DNA of 64,000 bases from JAJDAT01 sp964344185 (GTDB taxonomy: Bacteria > Nitrospinota > Nitrospinia > Nitrospinales > JAJDAT01). A program made the translations under genes and the position numbers. Positions within the stretch are counted from its first letter, which is position 1. Each line of letters starts with the position of its first letter. This document shows positions 43,621 through 52,031 of the stretch, piece by piece. The notes beneath the pieces were generated by a model. The model was not told the origin of the DNA. It saw only the letters and a program-made list of their open reading frames with translations, and ran no database searches. The stretch spans positions 1 to 64,000 of the forward strand of contig CAYFMN010000006.1 of the NCBI GenBank assembly GCA_964344185.1. Direction: 5' to 3'.

Positions 43621-44668
43621 ATGATTCGCGAAGATGAATTGTTGAATTCAAATATTATGGTTGTTGATGATGAACCTGCCAATGTTCAGCTTTTGCTGCG
43701 CGCTTTGGAAAATGAAGGCTTTAATTCAATAAAAAGTACAACCGATCCGCGCGAAGCTGTTGAAATGTATCAAGATTTTTCGCCAGATTTAGTGTTATTA
43801 GATTTGAGGATGCCTTTTTTAGATGGATTTCAAGTAATGAAAAAATTAAAAGAATTNNNNNNNNNNNNNNNNNNNNNNNNNNNNNNNNNNNNCGGGAGCA
43901 AAGGATTTCTTGGGTAAACCGTTTAATTTAACGGAAGTAGTTTGTCGCATTAGAAATATGCTGGAAGTGCGTTTATTACATAACAAAATTAAAAACCATA
44001 ATAAAACTTTGGAATTAGAAGTAAAAAAAAGAACTGCGGAACTTGTGTCGGCTAACGAAAAACTAAAGAGAAGCAATGAGGAAGTTATAAGACGGTTGGG
44101 ACGAGCCGCTGAGTATAGAGATAACGAAACAGGTAACCATGTGCTTAGGATGAGTCATTTTTCAATGAAGCTTGGCGAGGCGGCGGGAATGAGCGAAGAA
44201 GATTGCCGAACCCTTTTATTAGCGAGCCCTATGCATGATTTAGGAAAAATTGGGATACCCGATAACATCTTGTTGAAACCTGCGCGATTAACGGGAGAAG
44301 AGTGGGAGATTATGAAAACTCATACCACGATTGGCGGTGAAATTTTATCTGGAGGCTCTGAAGAGCTGATTACTATGGCGGAAGTCATTGCGTTGACACA
44401 TCAGGAAAAATGGGATGGAAGCGGTTACCCCAAAGGACTAAAAGGCAAAGAAATTCCTTTAGTTGGACGCATAACCGCAATTTGCGACGTGTTCGACGCT
44501 TTAACTTCAGAAAGGCCTTATAAGAAGGCGTGGTCAGTTGAGGAGACTATTGCTCATATCAAAAATGAAAGCGGAAAACATTTTGATCCTGAGTTAGTTC
44601 CGCTATTTGTTGATATTTTACCTGAAATTTTAAAAATTAAAGATCAATTTGCCGAAAGTGTTGTTTAA
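43621..44668 (+). CDS. Response regulator with HD-GYP cyclic-di-GMP phosphodiesterase output (interrupted by assembly gap)
   Basis: One gene split by an assembly gap at 43857-43892. The left part is a receiver: VVDDEPANVQ with the acidic pocket and LVLLDLRMPFLDG with the phosphoacceptor Asp. The right part resumes at GAKDFLGKPF with the conserved Lys, then a coiled coil and an HD-GYP domain: ETGNHVLRMS, MHDLGKIGIPD and HQEKWDGSGYPKG. The halves are in different frames, so the gap length is not exact. About 25-30 residues seem to be missing. It should hydrolyse cyclic-di-GMP when phosphorylated. Confidence 0.85.
43857..43892. other. Assembly gap of 36 N inside receiver domain
   Basis: A run of N. 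By comparison with ordinary receivers the missing piece should be about 75-90 bases, and the reading frame shifts across it, so 36 is unlikely to be the true length. Confidence 0.95.
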
Positions 44669-44680
44669 AGCTTTTACATT

Positions 44681-46114
44681 TTAAGGTAGAAAATATTGGG
44701 TAAGCGTAGCATTTCCATTAGCCAGTTGGTTACGACCTTGCTTCTTAGCTTTATAAAGGGCTTTATCCGCGTGCGTTATTAGCGTTTCTGGGGTGGTTGT
44801 TTGACCGGGATAACCGGTAAAAACGCCTAAGCTGATTGTGACGAATTTATTAACTTTACTATCGGTATGTTCAATTTGTAGATCTTCTACTTTGGTTCTT
44901 AGCCTTTCGGCAAACGATAAAGCGCCGTTTTCGTCAGTTCCAGGTAAAACAATAATAAATTCTTCGCCGCCATACCTTGCGACAAGATCGCCTGACCGTC
45001 CAAGAGAATCATTAAGAACTTTTGCCACTTCAATTAAGCATCTATCCCCCGCTTGGTGTCCGTAAGTATCGTTAAAATTCTTAAAATAGTCTATATCGAT
45101 CATTATTAACGATAAAGGCGTTTTAGTTCTTCCCGCCCTTTTAATTTCTTGTGAAAAGTATTCGTCAAATTCATATCTATTAGCAATTCCTGTTAACGCG
45201 TCTTGGCTAGAAATTTTTTTTAATTTCAAGTTGGCTTCCATCAACTTCTTCTGATTTTCGCGCAGTTCATTTTCAACGCATTTAAGCTCCGTAATATTGC
45301 GAGCGACACATAAGGAACTTAAAAACGTTTTTTTTACGGACCTATCCATCACTTTTTCTTCAGGGACATTCCAAAGTCCTTTAGCTTCTAAAAGTACTGT
45401 TATTGAATCTACAAACTGAAACAGGTTTGAGCTTTTGTCTACCTTAAAACGCGCTTGGTAATCTGTTGTAGCCCTTGGTCCAACTCTTTTAGTAGCAATG
45501 TCACATAAGTTAATTTCGCTTTTTAGTTCTGATAGAACTAAGGAGTTAATAGGTTGGTTTAACAATTTATTGGGATCGTATCCAAGATTCCTAACTGCAG
45601 GGTTGATAAATATTATTTTCCCATCAGAATCTAACTTAAAAATAATATCGGAGACAGATTCAATAATAGTTCTATATTCTTCTTCTCGTTGTCTTAAATC
45701 AGATTGGGTTTGCTTGGATTCTAATTCCAATGCATGTATTTTAATGGCGTTCAAGATGCTTCGAGATAAGTTTTCGTAGTTTAGGTCATTTTTGGGGATA
45801 TAATCTGCCGCGCCATTTTTCAAAGCCCTTACGGCTAATGTTTCGTTTCCCATGCCGGTGAGAAATATTGCGGGAGCGTAATGACCTTGTTCGTTAATAT
45901 ATTTTTCAAGGAAAACAAACCCATCTCCATCTGGAAGATTGTAATCGATAAGAATACAATCGAAATCTTCCTGTTTTGCTTTTTCGATTCCTTCTTTAAT
46001 ATTTTGGGCTTCGATAAACTCAAACTCAGAATCGAAATTGTTCATGATTCTTCGAATTGTTTCTCGGTCCACTTTGTTGTCTTCAATCAATAAAATGCGT
46101 AATTTCTCTTCCAT
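44681..46114 (-). CDS. REC-PAS-GGDEF diguanylate cyclase
   Basis: A 477-residue protein. Residues 4-125 are a receiver with LLIEDNKVDR and CILIDYNLPDGDG (phosphoacceptor Asp). Residues 145-290 are a PAS-like sensor. Residues 310-470 are a GGDEF domain with the active YGGEEF and an RSGD inhibitory site five residues earlier, so it should make cyclic-di-GMP and be product-inhibited. It converges with the HD-GYP gene 12 bases away; the pair may form an opposing switch. Confidence 0.93.
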   Translation of the reverse strand: MEEKLRILLIEDNKVDRETIRRIMNNFDSEFEFIEAQNIKEGIEKAKQEDFDCILIDYNLPDGDGFVFLEKYINEQGHYAPAIFLTGMGNETLAVRALKNGAADYIPKNDLNYENLSRSILNAIKIHALELESKQTQSDLRQREEEYRTIIESVSDIIFKLDSDGKIIFINPAVRNLGYDPNKLLNQPINSLVLSELKSEINLCDIATKRVGPRATTDYQARFKVDKSSNLFQFVDSITVLLEAKGLWNVPEEKVMDRSVKKTFLSSLCVARNITELKCVENELRENQKKLMEANLKLKKISSQDALTGIANRYEFDEYFSQEIKRAGRTKTPLSLIMIDIDYFKNFNDTYGHQAGDRCLIEVAKVLNDSLGRSGDLVARYGGEEFIIVLPGTDENGALSFAERLRTKVEDLQIEHTDSKVNKFVTISLGVFTGYPGQTTTPETLITHADKALYKAKKQGRNQLANGNATLTQYFLP

Positions 46115-46473
46115 TTATATCTATTTATACTTAGATGAAAGCTGATTTGTTAATTGATAAGCTTTTGATTCTTTTTAGTTTTAGTTTCTTCAGGTAAAAG
46201 TTACTTTCTCTTTCTATCAAAGTATATTGATTTTTTCTATATTTTTTTCATTAACGCTAATATTTTTTTTGGAGCGAAGAAAGTTGCAACTTTGCAAAAT
46301 TTTAATTGTTGGAGTAAAAATAGCTTAAGGGAACTTCTAAAAATTCAGGTTTGCCATCGTTTAGCCCTTAAATTCAAGGGCTAAACGATGGCAAACCAGT
46401 AAAAAATGCCAATTATTAGAGATCTCTTTAAAAAATAAAGGAAAGAGTTTCTTACTTATTAGAAAAAAGAATT
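46115..46473. other. 359-base non-coding region containing repeat copy 4
   Basis: Upstream part AT-rich without recognised signals. The right part (46327-46428) is a MITE-like repeat with a long perfect hairpin. No gene is seen. Confidence 0.6.
46327..46428. repeat. MITE-like repeat, copy 4, with perfect 22-bp stem
   Basis: It begins AAGGGAACTTCTAAAAATT and ends ATTAGAGATCTCTTT. The centre is a perfect inverted repeat: arms 46348-46369 and 46376-46397 (22 bases each) around the loop AAATTC. This is the most intact copy. It lies downstream of the HAD gene's stop and upstream of the diguanylate cyclase gene, both on the minus strand. Confidence 0.85.
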
Positions 46474-47046
46474 TTATTTGTATAAATTTCTAAAACTCTT
46501 TTTTGAGTAAAGACGAGCCCAAACATAACCAAAGTATCTGGTCGCGCGATGGTATAACTTTTCATTTCCTTTTATAGGAACGACGTATATAAAAGGTATT
46601 CCCAGTTCGATTGCCCCTCCATCAGTAATATAATTATCCCCTACCATACAAACTTTTTTATGATCTTTTAATTGAAGAAAGCAGTCGATTGCTTTTTGAA
46701 ATCCTAGAGGATTCGGTTTCGCTTGAACGTTAGTTACAATTTTTATCCCCTCAAACTGATCGAATCTATCTTCGCGAGCGTTTGTATATATTGCTACTTT
46801 GATCCCCTGATTTAAGAAAGACTGAACATGGAGTTTAATGCGATTTTCAAAAATTTGAGTTCCATTTGAGCCCAAAACGCCATCCGCGTCTAATAAAACG
46901 CCTTGGATCCCAGAGTTTGCTAAGCGAGCAGGGGAAATATCTTCAAATTTTTTGACAGCGAACCAGGTTTGAACTTTGCTGGGAGAAAAAGGAAGGCTGA
47001 TGAACCTCCAGAACTTATAAAAAGTCAGGCCTTCTCTTGTTTTCAT
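46474..47046 (-). CDS. YqeG-like HAD-superfamily phosphatase
   Basis: A 190-residue protein with HAD motifs: GVLLDADGVLGSNG (the DxD nucleophile), IYTNAR (motif II), the Lys in QAKPNPLGF, and VGDNYITDGGA (motif IV). It matches the HAD IIIA YqeG type, a group of phosphatases including plastid phosphatidylglycerophosphate phosphatase relatives. The substrate is not certain. It is 38 bases after a DUF1566 gene on the same strand. Confidence 0.8.
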   Translation of the reverse strand: MKTREGLTFYKFWRFISLPFSPSKVQTWFAVKKFEDISPARLANSGIQGVLLDADGVLGSNGTQIFENRIKLHVQSFLNQGIKVAIYTNAREDRFDQFEGIKIVTNVQAKPNPLGFQKAIDCFLQLKDHKKVCMVGDNYITDGGAIELGIPFIYVVPIKGNEKLYHRATRYFGYVWARLYSKKSFRNLYK

Positions 47047-47084
47047 TTAATTAGGTAGTTTCTAAAAAGCTAATTTCAGCGTAA

Positions 47085-47507
47085 TTATTCTTTGATGGTT
47101 CCTCGGACCAAACGAACGGCAAAAGGGCCTTCGCCGAGTTTATTAATCCAGCTTGACCTTCCTTTGATTAAACTAAAGAACATAGCTCGGTCGCCGTTAA
47201 CGGAGTCTGTCCAGGTTCCATCCGCCCCTCCTTTTTCAAAAATTGAAGGAATATGGATTTCGTCGTTTCCAACTGCTCGATTTGAGAAACTCTTGTCAAA
47301 AATAGTTTTGACATCTTTTAATTGTGGGACTCGCCAATCGTCAAAACCTCCAAATTTTTCTTCATTCATTTTTTCTGCAAATGCTATTGATTTTTCTAGA
47401 TGAAGCCACTTTGATAAAATCTGGCGTGAATCTTTTTTAAACCAAGTCAAACCTGTTTGGTTATCCGTTATGGTTTCGTTTCCATTATCAATAAAACGTT
47501 CTGACAT
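47085..47507 (-). CDS. DUF1566-domain (Lcl C-terminal-like) protein
   Basis: A 140-residue protein made of one DUF1566-like domain: DNQTGLTWFKKD, FGGFDDWRVPQLKDV and a C-terminal FAVRLVRG. The fold is related to formylglycine-enzyme/C-type-lectin-like domains and is often on exported adhesins; here there is no signal peptide. Function unknown. A second member is encoded at 51588-52028. Confidence 0.8.
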   Translation of the reverse strand: MSERFIDNGNETITDNQTGLTWFKKDSRQILSKWLHLEKSIAFAEKMNEEKFGGFDDWRVPQLKDVKTIFDKSFSNRAVGNDEIHIPSIFEKGGADGTWTDSVNGDRAMFFSLIKGRSSWINKLGEGPFAVRLVRGTIKE

Positions 47508-48247
47508 GATGACCTCTGCAATATAAATTAAGAAAAATTATAAGAGTTAAAAAAGCCTAAAATAGCGTCAAATCGACCTAATTTGACCGTAGTAGCCACT
47601 AAAGTCAAAAATATTAAAGGCCCTTTTGAAATAAAAGAAAAATTTTAGGTAATTATTATATCAAAGGTCAGTTTGAAAAAAAGGCGTTGCTTTATAATAA
47701 ATCGCTTTGACTTATTAAGTTCGATCACTATTGTTCGGTATAAGCCTTTTCGATTGGTTTTTATTGCAGAGTCTCAAGGAGTAGATAATAATTATAATTA
47801 AACCGTATGTATTAACGGTTGCTGCCCTGAGCTTGCTGGAGAGTCGCCTCGCTTCAATAAAATAAATTCCTCTATAAGGTTATTGAAAGGTTTAGCGTTT
47901 TATCCGGTGAGCTTTTCGAAACCCGAGCAAAAAGCAAATTTAAAAACAAAAAATGGTTTCTTTTCCCAGGTAATAATATGACTTTAAGACAATTGTTCTA
48001 ATTTTTACCAGACGCTAGTGAAGTGAGATACATTTTTTGCGAAAAATAAATTTTTCCCCAAAGTTTTTTGTAGTAACCCTACTACATTTTTTATTAAAAA
48101 CTTGCCTCATATAATTCATATTCTTGTCGATTTTTAAATTTATTTGCAAGACCTATAATGAAGAAGAAACTGAGATAAGTTGTCGTTATCGCCGGAACAA
48201 ATGAAGCTTTGCATTTGATTCAATCTTTATAGGGAGGCTAGAAAATT
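47508..48247. other. 740-base non-coding region with possible structured RNA
   Basis: The largest gap with no gene. Between about 47760 and 47960 the sequence is more GC-rich than its surroundings. It contains AACCGT/ACGGTT arms (near 47803-47820), GCTTTT/AAAAGC arms and several short pairings. A hairpin with T-run lies at 48069-48092. None matches an RNA family I can name. The right end holds the DUF2892 ribosome-binding site (AGGGAGG). Confidence 0.4.
48069..48092 (+). terminator. Terminator-like hairpin
   Basis: TGTAGTA-ACCC-TACTACA, a perfect 7-bp stem, followed by TTTTTT and preceded by another T-run. It could end a transcript from the region upstream, where no protein gene is seen. Confidence 0.5.
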
Positions 48248-48451
48248 ATGGTATGTAATTTAGGAAAGTCTGATCGAATTTTTAGAATGGCAGTTGGCGT
48301 TGTATTATTGATTAGTGGAGTTGTAGTCGGTGGTAGCGCAGGTACCGCTATAGGATTAGTGGCGATAGTTCCATTATTAACCGCGGCAGTTGGCTGTTGC
48401 CCTGCTTATACTCTTTTTAAAATTAATACCCGTGGTGCGCATGGCAAATAA
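48248..48451 (+). CDS. DUF2892 (YgaP-like) small membrane protein
   Basis: A 67-residue protein starting MVCNLGKSDRIFRMAVGVVLL, with two hydrophobic helices and a CCPAY segment near the end. The N-terminal NxGxxDRxxR pattern and CCPxY motif are diagnostic of DUF2892, found alone or fused to rhodanese domains. The role is unknown; the cysteines suggest sulfur chemistry. AGGGAGGCTAG precedes the ATG. A strong terminator follows. Confidence 0.88.
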   Translation: MVCNLGKSDRIFRMAVGVVLLISGVVVGGSAGTAIGLVAIVPLLTAAVGCCPAYTLFKINTRGAHGK

Positions 48452-48478
48452 TATAAGGGGAAGCCAAAGTTTAAAAAA

Positions 48479-48514
48479 GAAAACCCCGGTCAACAAATTG
48501 ACCGGGGTTTAATT
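48479..48514. terminator. Bidirectional terminator between DUF2892 gene and groEL
   Basis: A perfect 13-base stem (AAACCCCGGTCAA, CAAA loop, TTGACCGGGGTTT at 48481-48510) flanked by A-rich sequence on the left and T/A-rich on the right. It serves both convergent genes. Confidence 0.92.
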
Positions 48515-48554
48515 TAAAATGAACTACAAAGAGATAAAACTTAAGGATAGGCAA

Positions 48555-50213
48555 CTACATCATGCCGCCCATACCACCCATACCTCCCATGCCGCCCATA
48601 CCTCCCATGCCGCCTGGAGGGGCTCCACCTTCGGATTTTTCTTCAGGTAGATCGGTGATTAGAGCTTCGGTAGTTAATAGCAAGCCAGAGATACTAGCGG
48701 CGTTTTGCAAAGCGGTGCGTGCAACTTTAGCTGGGTCAATGATTCCAGCTTTGATCATATCGGTAAATTGATCAGTTTTTGCGTCATAACCATTATTGCC
48801 TTTTAAACCCTTAACTTTTTCGGCAATGACGGTGCCTTCCATACCGGCGTTGACTGAAATTTGGCGAATTGGTTCTTCAAGAGCGCGTCGCACAATTTTA
48901 ACGCCCATTAAATAGTCATGTTCGCCTTTTAATTTATCCAATGCTGGAATAGCTCTAATGAACGCAGTTCCGCCTCCTGGAATAATACCTTCTTCAACGG
49001 CTGCTCTAGTTGCATGCAAAGCGTCTTCTACGCGAGCTTTTTTCTCCTTCATTTCTGTTTCTGTTGCGGCTCCAACCTTAATGATGGCTACGCCGCCAAC
49101 TAACTTTGCCAAACGCTCTTGTAATTTTTCGCGATCATAATCTGAAGTAGTGTCTTCAATTTGATTTCGAATTTGTTTTACGCGAGCTTGGATGTTTGCA
49201 GCTTTTCCTTTACCGTCGACGATAACTGTATTTTCCTTGTCGATGGTGATTCGTTTTGCTCGACCTAAATCGTCCAAAGAAACGTTTTCCAATGTAACGC
49301 CGATATCTTCAGTGATGACGTTGCCGCCGGTTAAAATAGCGATGTCGTTAAGCATATCTTTACGTCGATCGCCAAAACCTGGCGCTTTCACGGCGCAAAC
49401 GTTTAAGGTGCCGCGGAGTTTGTTAACAACCAAGGTAGCTAAGGCCTCTCCCTCAACTTCTTCTGCGATAATCAATAATGGTTTTCCGCCCTTGGCAATT
49501 TTTTCCAATACTGGGAGAAGATCTTTCATATTAGAGATTTTTTTCTCATGAAGAAGAATATAACAATCTTCGAGAACCGCTTCCATTCTTTCAGAATCGG
49601 TTACGAAATAAGGGGATAAATAGCCCCGATCAAACTGCATACCCTCAACGATATCTAAAGCGGTTTCCATACTCTTTGCTTCTTCAACCGTGATTACGCC
49701 GTCTTTACCAACTTTATCCATAGCTTCGGCAATCAAATCGCCAATGGTGCTGTCGTGGTTTGCGGAAATGGTTCCAACTTGGGAGATTTCTGTTTTATTT
49801 TTGGTTGGTTTAGCCTGTTTTTGGATTTCTGGGATGATTGCCGCAACAGCGTCGTCGATTCCACGTTTGATATCCATTGGATTAGCTCCAGCAGTGACAT
49901 TTTTCATACCTTCTCGAAAAATAGCTTGGGCCAATACTGTTGCAGTGGTGGTACCGTCGCCAGCGTTATCGCTGGTTTTGCTAGCTACTTCGTTTACCAT
50001 TTGAGCGCCCATGTTTTCAAACGGATCTGCAACCTCAATTTCTTTTGCGACGGTAACGCCGTCTTTTGTGATCAGTGGGGAACCGAATTTTTTGTCTATA
50101 ACAACATTTCGGCCTTTAGGCCCCAAGGTCAATTTAACGGTATCTGCTAATTGGTTTACGCCAGCCAAAATTTTGTGTCTGGCTTCTTCATTATAAACAA
50201 TTTGTTTCGCCAT
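48555..50213 (-). CDS. groEL: Chaperonin GroEL
   Basis: A 552-residue chaperonin. GPKGRNVVIDKKFGSP, the ATP site DGTTTATVLA, and AAVEEGIIPGGG are hallmarks, and the flexible tail is a run of GGM repeats. It folds proteins in the cytoplasm with GroES and in many bacteria also activates HrcA. It lies 53 bases after groES under a CIRCE-like operator. Length is a few residues above E. coli GroEL. Confidence 0.99.
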   Translation of the reverse strand: MAKQIVYNEEARHKILAGVNQLADTVKLTLGPKGRNVVIDKKFGSPLITKDGVTVAKEIEVADPFENMGAQMVNEVASKTSDNAGDGTTTATVLAQAIFREGMKNVTAGANPMDIKRGIDDAVAAIIPEIQKQAKPTKNKTEISQVGTISANHDSTIGDLIAEAMDKVGKDGVITVEEAKSMETALDIVEGMQFDRGYLSPYFVTDSERMEAVLEDCYILLHEKKISNMKDLLPVLEKIAKGGKPLLIIAEEVEGEALATLVVNKLRGTLNVCAVKAPGFGDRRKDMLNDIAILTGGNVITEDIGVTLENVSLDDLGRAKRITIDKENTVIVDGKGKAANIQARVKQIRNQIEDTTSDYDREKLQERLAKLVGGVAIIKVGAATETEMKEKKARVEDALHATRAAVEEGIIPGGGTAFIRAIPALDKLKGEHDYLMGVKIVRRALEEPIRQISVNAGMEGTVIAEKVKGLKGNNGYDAKTDQFTDMIKAGIIDPAKVARTALQNAASISGLLLTTEALITDLPEEKSEGGAPPGGMGGMGGMGGMGGMGGMM

Positions 50214-50266
50214 CTATTTCAATCTCCTTCTATTTAAAACTTAATATTTAAGGTTTTTTAAAGCGA

Positions 50267-50557
50267 TTATTTTTCAACGACGCCTAAAATGTCGTCTTCT
50301 CTCATGAGGAGGAAATCTTCGCCGTCAATTTTAATTTCAGTTCCCGCATATTTTCCATAAAGGACCTTATCGCCAACTTTTAAATCTGGTTTTACTCGGG
50401 TGCCGCTGTCATTTAATTTGCCTTCGCCAACAGCTTTTACGCGACCCTCAATTGGCTTTTCTTTAGCGGAATCAGGGATAATAATGCCTCCCTTGCGGAC
50501 TTCTTTTTCTAAGATTGGTTGAACTAAAATCCGGTCTTGCAACGGACGAATTTTCAT
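50267..50557 (-). CDS. groES: Co-chaperonin GroES
   Basis: A 96-residue lid of the GroEL cage. KIRPLQDRILVQP and GGIIIPDSAKEKP, which contains the mobile loop that contacts GroEL, are present. GKYAGTEIKIDGEDFLLMREDDILG completes the fold. AAAGGAGCACAC precedes the ATG. It is the first gene of groES-groEL. Confidence 0.98.
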   Translation of the reverse strand: MKIRPLQDRILVQPILEKEVRKGGIIIPDSAKEKPIEGRVKAVGEGKLNDSGTRVKPDLKVGDKVLYGKYAGTEIKIDGEDFLLMREDDILGVVEK

Positions 50558-50687
50558 GTGTGCTCCTTTCTTTTATAAATATAAGACTGTATTATTATGA
50601 ATATGTCTCAAGTCGCTATTTTTAGACGACAATTTGAGTAAGAGATAGATAATTTCAAACTTTGATTTAATTGAAATTAAATGACGT

Positions 50688-50748
50688 AATATTAGCGCTC
50701 TCCAATAATGAGCGCTAATATTTATAAAATCGTTATTTCAAAAAGCAA
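50688..50748 (-). promoter_or_regulatory. groESL promoter and CIRCE-variant operator
   Basis: On the minus strand, TTGCTT (50743-50748) and TATAAA (50721-50726) are 16 bases apart. Directly downstream is the inverted repeat TTAGCGCTC-N9-GAGCGCTAA (50692-50718), which extends to perfect 13-base arms (50688-50722). Canonical CIRCE is TTAGCACTC-N9-GAGTGCTAA; both arms carry one matching change, so symmetry is kept. The HrcA encoded at 29.4 kb is the likely repressor. Confidence 0.85.
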
Positions 50749-50796
50749 GCTCGCAAATCAAGTTTTTTAATTATTTTTTTAACCTATTGATTTTAA

Positions 50797-51180
50797 ATGA
50801 AAAAAAAACCTTCAAAAGAATTGGAAACATTTTTAAATCCAAGACCGGAAAGAGATTATGAGATCGAGATGGAATGTCCCGAGTTTACCTGTTTATGCCC
50901 AAAAACGGGACAACCTGATTTTGCAACTATTACTATTCACTATATTCCGGATAAATTATGCGTGGAATTGAAATCTCTAAAGCTATATTTGTGGTCGTAT
51001 AGAAATGAAGGAGCTTTTCATGAGGCGGTTATCAATCAGATTTTGGATGATTTTTCTAAAGCTTGTAAACCTAGGTATTTAAAGGTATTAGGGGATTTTT
51101 GGGTGCGTGGGGGCATACACACTTCGGTAACGGCGGAATATTTTGGTAAAGGTCGGAAAAGAAAGAAAAACTCAAGCTAG
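50797..51180 (+). CDS. queF: NADPH-dependent 7-cyano-7-deazaguanine (preQ0) reductase
   Basis: A 127-residue type I QueF reducing preQ0 to preQ1 in queuosine synthesis. CPEFTCLCPKTGQPDFATI contains the catalytic Cys34 and Asp41, and ELKSLKLYLWSYRNEGAFHE is the NADPH-binding signature. It is shorter than B. subtilis QueF (165) at both ends but complete in the core. It is divergent from groES and leads a run of four small genes. Confidence 0.95.
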   Translation: MKKKPSKELETFLNPRPERDYEIEMECPEFTCLCPKTGQPDFATITIHYIPDKLCVELKSLKLYLWSYRNEGAFHEAVINQILDDFSKACKPRYLKVLGDFWVRGGIHTSVTAEYFGKGRKRKKNSS

Positions 51181-51202
51181 TTTTATTCTTTGTTAAGAAA
51201 AT

Positions 51203-51529
51203 ATGATGAAAAGGCAAGGAGAATGTACGAATTGCGGAGAATGTTGTCAAACTGTAAATATAACTGCGGTCCGGGATATTTCTATCCAACAACATGGTAG
51301 TTTGAAGGAACTAAAGCTATACCTCTCATATAGAGGGATTGAAATTGTTGGCGAAAATATTGAAAAAAATCTCCTATTTTATTCAATGGAAATTTCTTGT
51401 AGTCAATTAAGCGTAGATTTTAAATGTAAAGTTCACAATTCCCCTCAAAAACCCTTAATATGTAACCGTTTTCCAAGGGACAGGGAAGATTTAGAAGGCT
51501 TAAAGGAATGTGGGTATCGGTTTGTTTGA
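51203..51529 (+). CDS. YkgJ-type cysteine-cluster protein
   Basis: A 108-residue protein with the cysteine cluster CTNCGECCQ near the N-terminus, and further Cys in ISCSQL, KCKVH, ICNRFP and ECGYRF. This pattern defines the YkgJ/UPF0153 family, thought to bind zinc or an iron-sulfur cluster. The function is not established. It lies 22 bases after queF. Confidence 0.82.
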   Translation: MMKRQGECTNCGECCQTVNITAVRDISIQQHGSLKELKLYLSYRGIEIVGENIEKNLLFYSMEISCSQLSVDFKCKVHNSPQKPLICNRFPRDREDLEGLKECGYRFV

Positions 51530-51587
51530 GGAAATTCGACTAAAGACCTTCGGAGTTTAAACGTATTTTCTAAAGAAAAAGTGATTA

Positions 51588-52028
51588 ATGAGCTTAAAGA
51601 CTAGGTATATTCTCAATAAAACTGGCACTATTTCAGACACCCGCACTGGTTTAATGTGGCAGGAAAGTTACTCTTATCCAGAAAATGGAGTTTATTTAAA
51701 CTGGTTTGCTTCTTGGGATTATGTGGCTAATTTGAATAAAAGTAAACTAGGAGGGTACGATGATTGGCGGTTGCCTACCCGGTTAGAAATCCAAAGTATT
51801 TATGAAATAGAAAAAACTTTTGAGTCTAGAGGCCGGACTTATAAATTGCATATAGACCCTTTATTTGAGTTTAGCTACGGCAGTTGCTATTGGACAAACC
51901 ATACAAGGCTTTCCGCCGCTCTTGGTTTTGAATTTGATTTAGGGGAGTTGTGTTGGTATCCACAGGCGGGAGAATGCGGTTCGGTTCGCGCCGTGCGTCA
52001 ATCGATGGAGTCCAAAATTCTAATATAA
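51588..52028 (+). CDS. DUF1566-domain protein, second copy
   Basis: A 146-residue single-domain protein: SDTRTGLMWQES, LGGYDDWRLPTRLEIQSIY and, at the end, CGSVRAVRQ. It has the same domain as the 47085-47507 gene but is clearly divergent, and has no signal peptide. It lies between the YkgJ-type gene and an HNH gene, 3 bases from the latter. Function unknown. Confidence 0.8.
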   Translation: MSLKTRYILNKTGTISDTRTGLMWQESYSYPENGVYLNWFASWDYVANLNKSKLGGYDDWRLPTRLEIQSIYEIEKTFESRGRTYKLHIDPLFEFSYGSCYWTNHTRLSAALGFEFDLGELCWYPQAGECGSVRAVRQSMESKILI

Positions 52029-52031
52029 CCT

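Noticed and set aside
43893..44668. Separate HD-GYP gene starting after the gap
   Set aside because: It opens with the receiver's conserved GAKDFLGKPF, so it is the second half of the gene that starts at 43621.
49690..50150. Long open frames antisense to groEL
   Set aside because: They lie wholly inside groEL, which is certain; the complementary frame of a conserved gene often stays open. No start signals.
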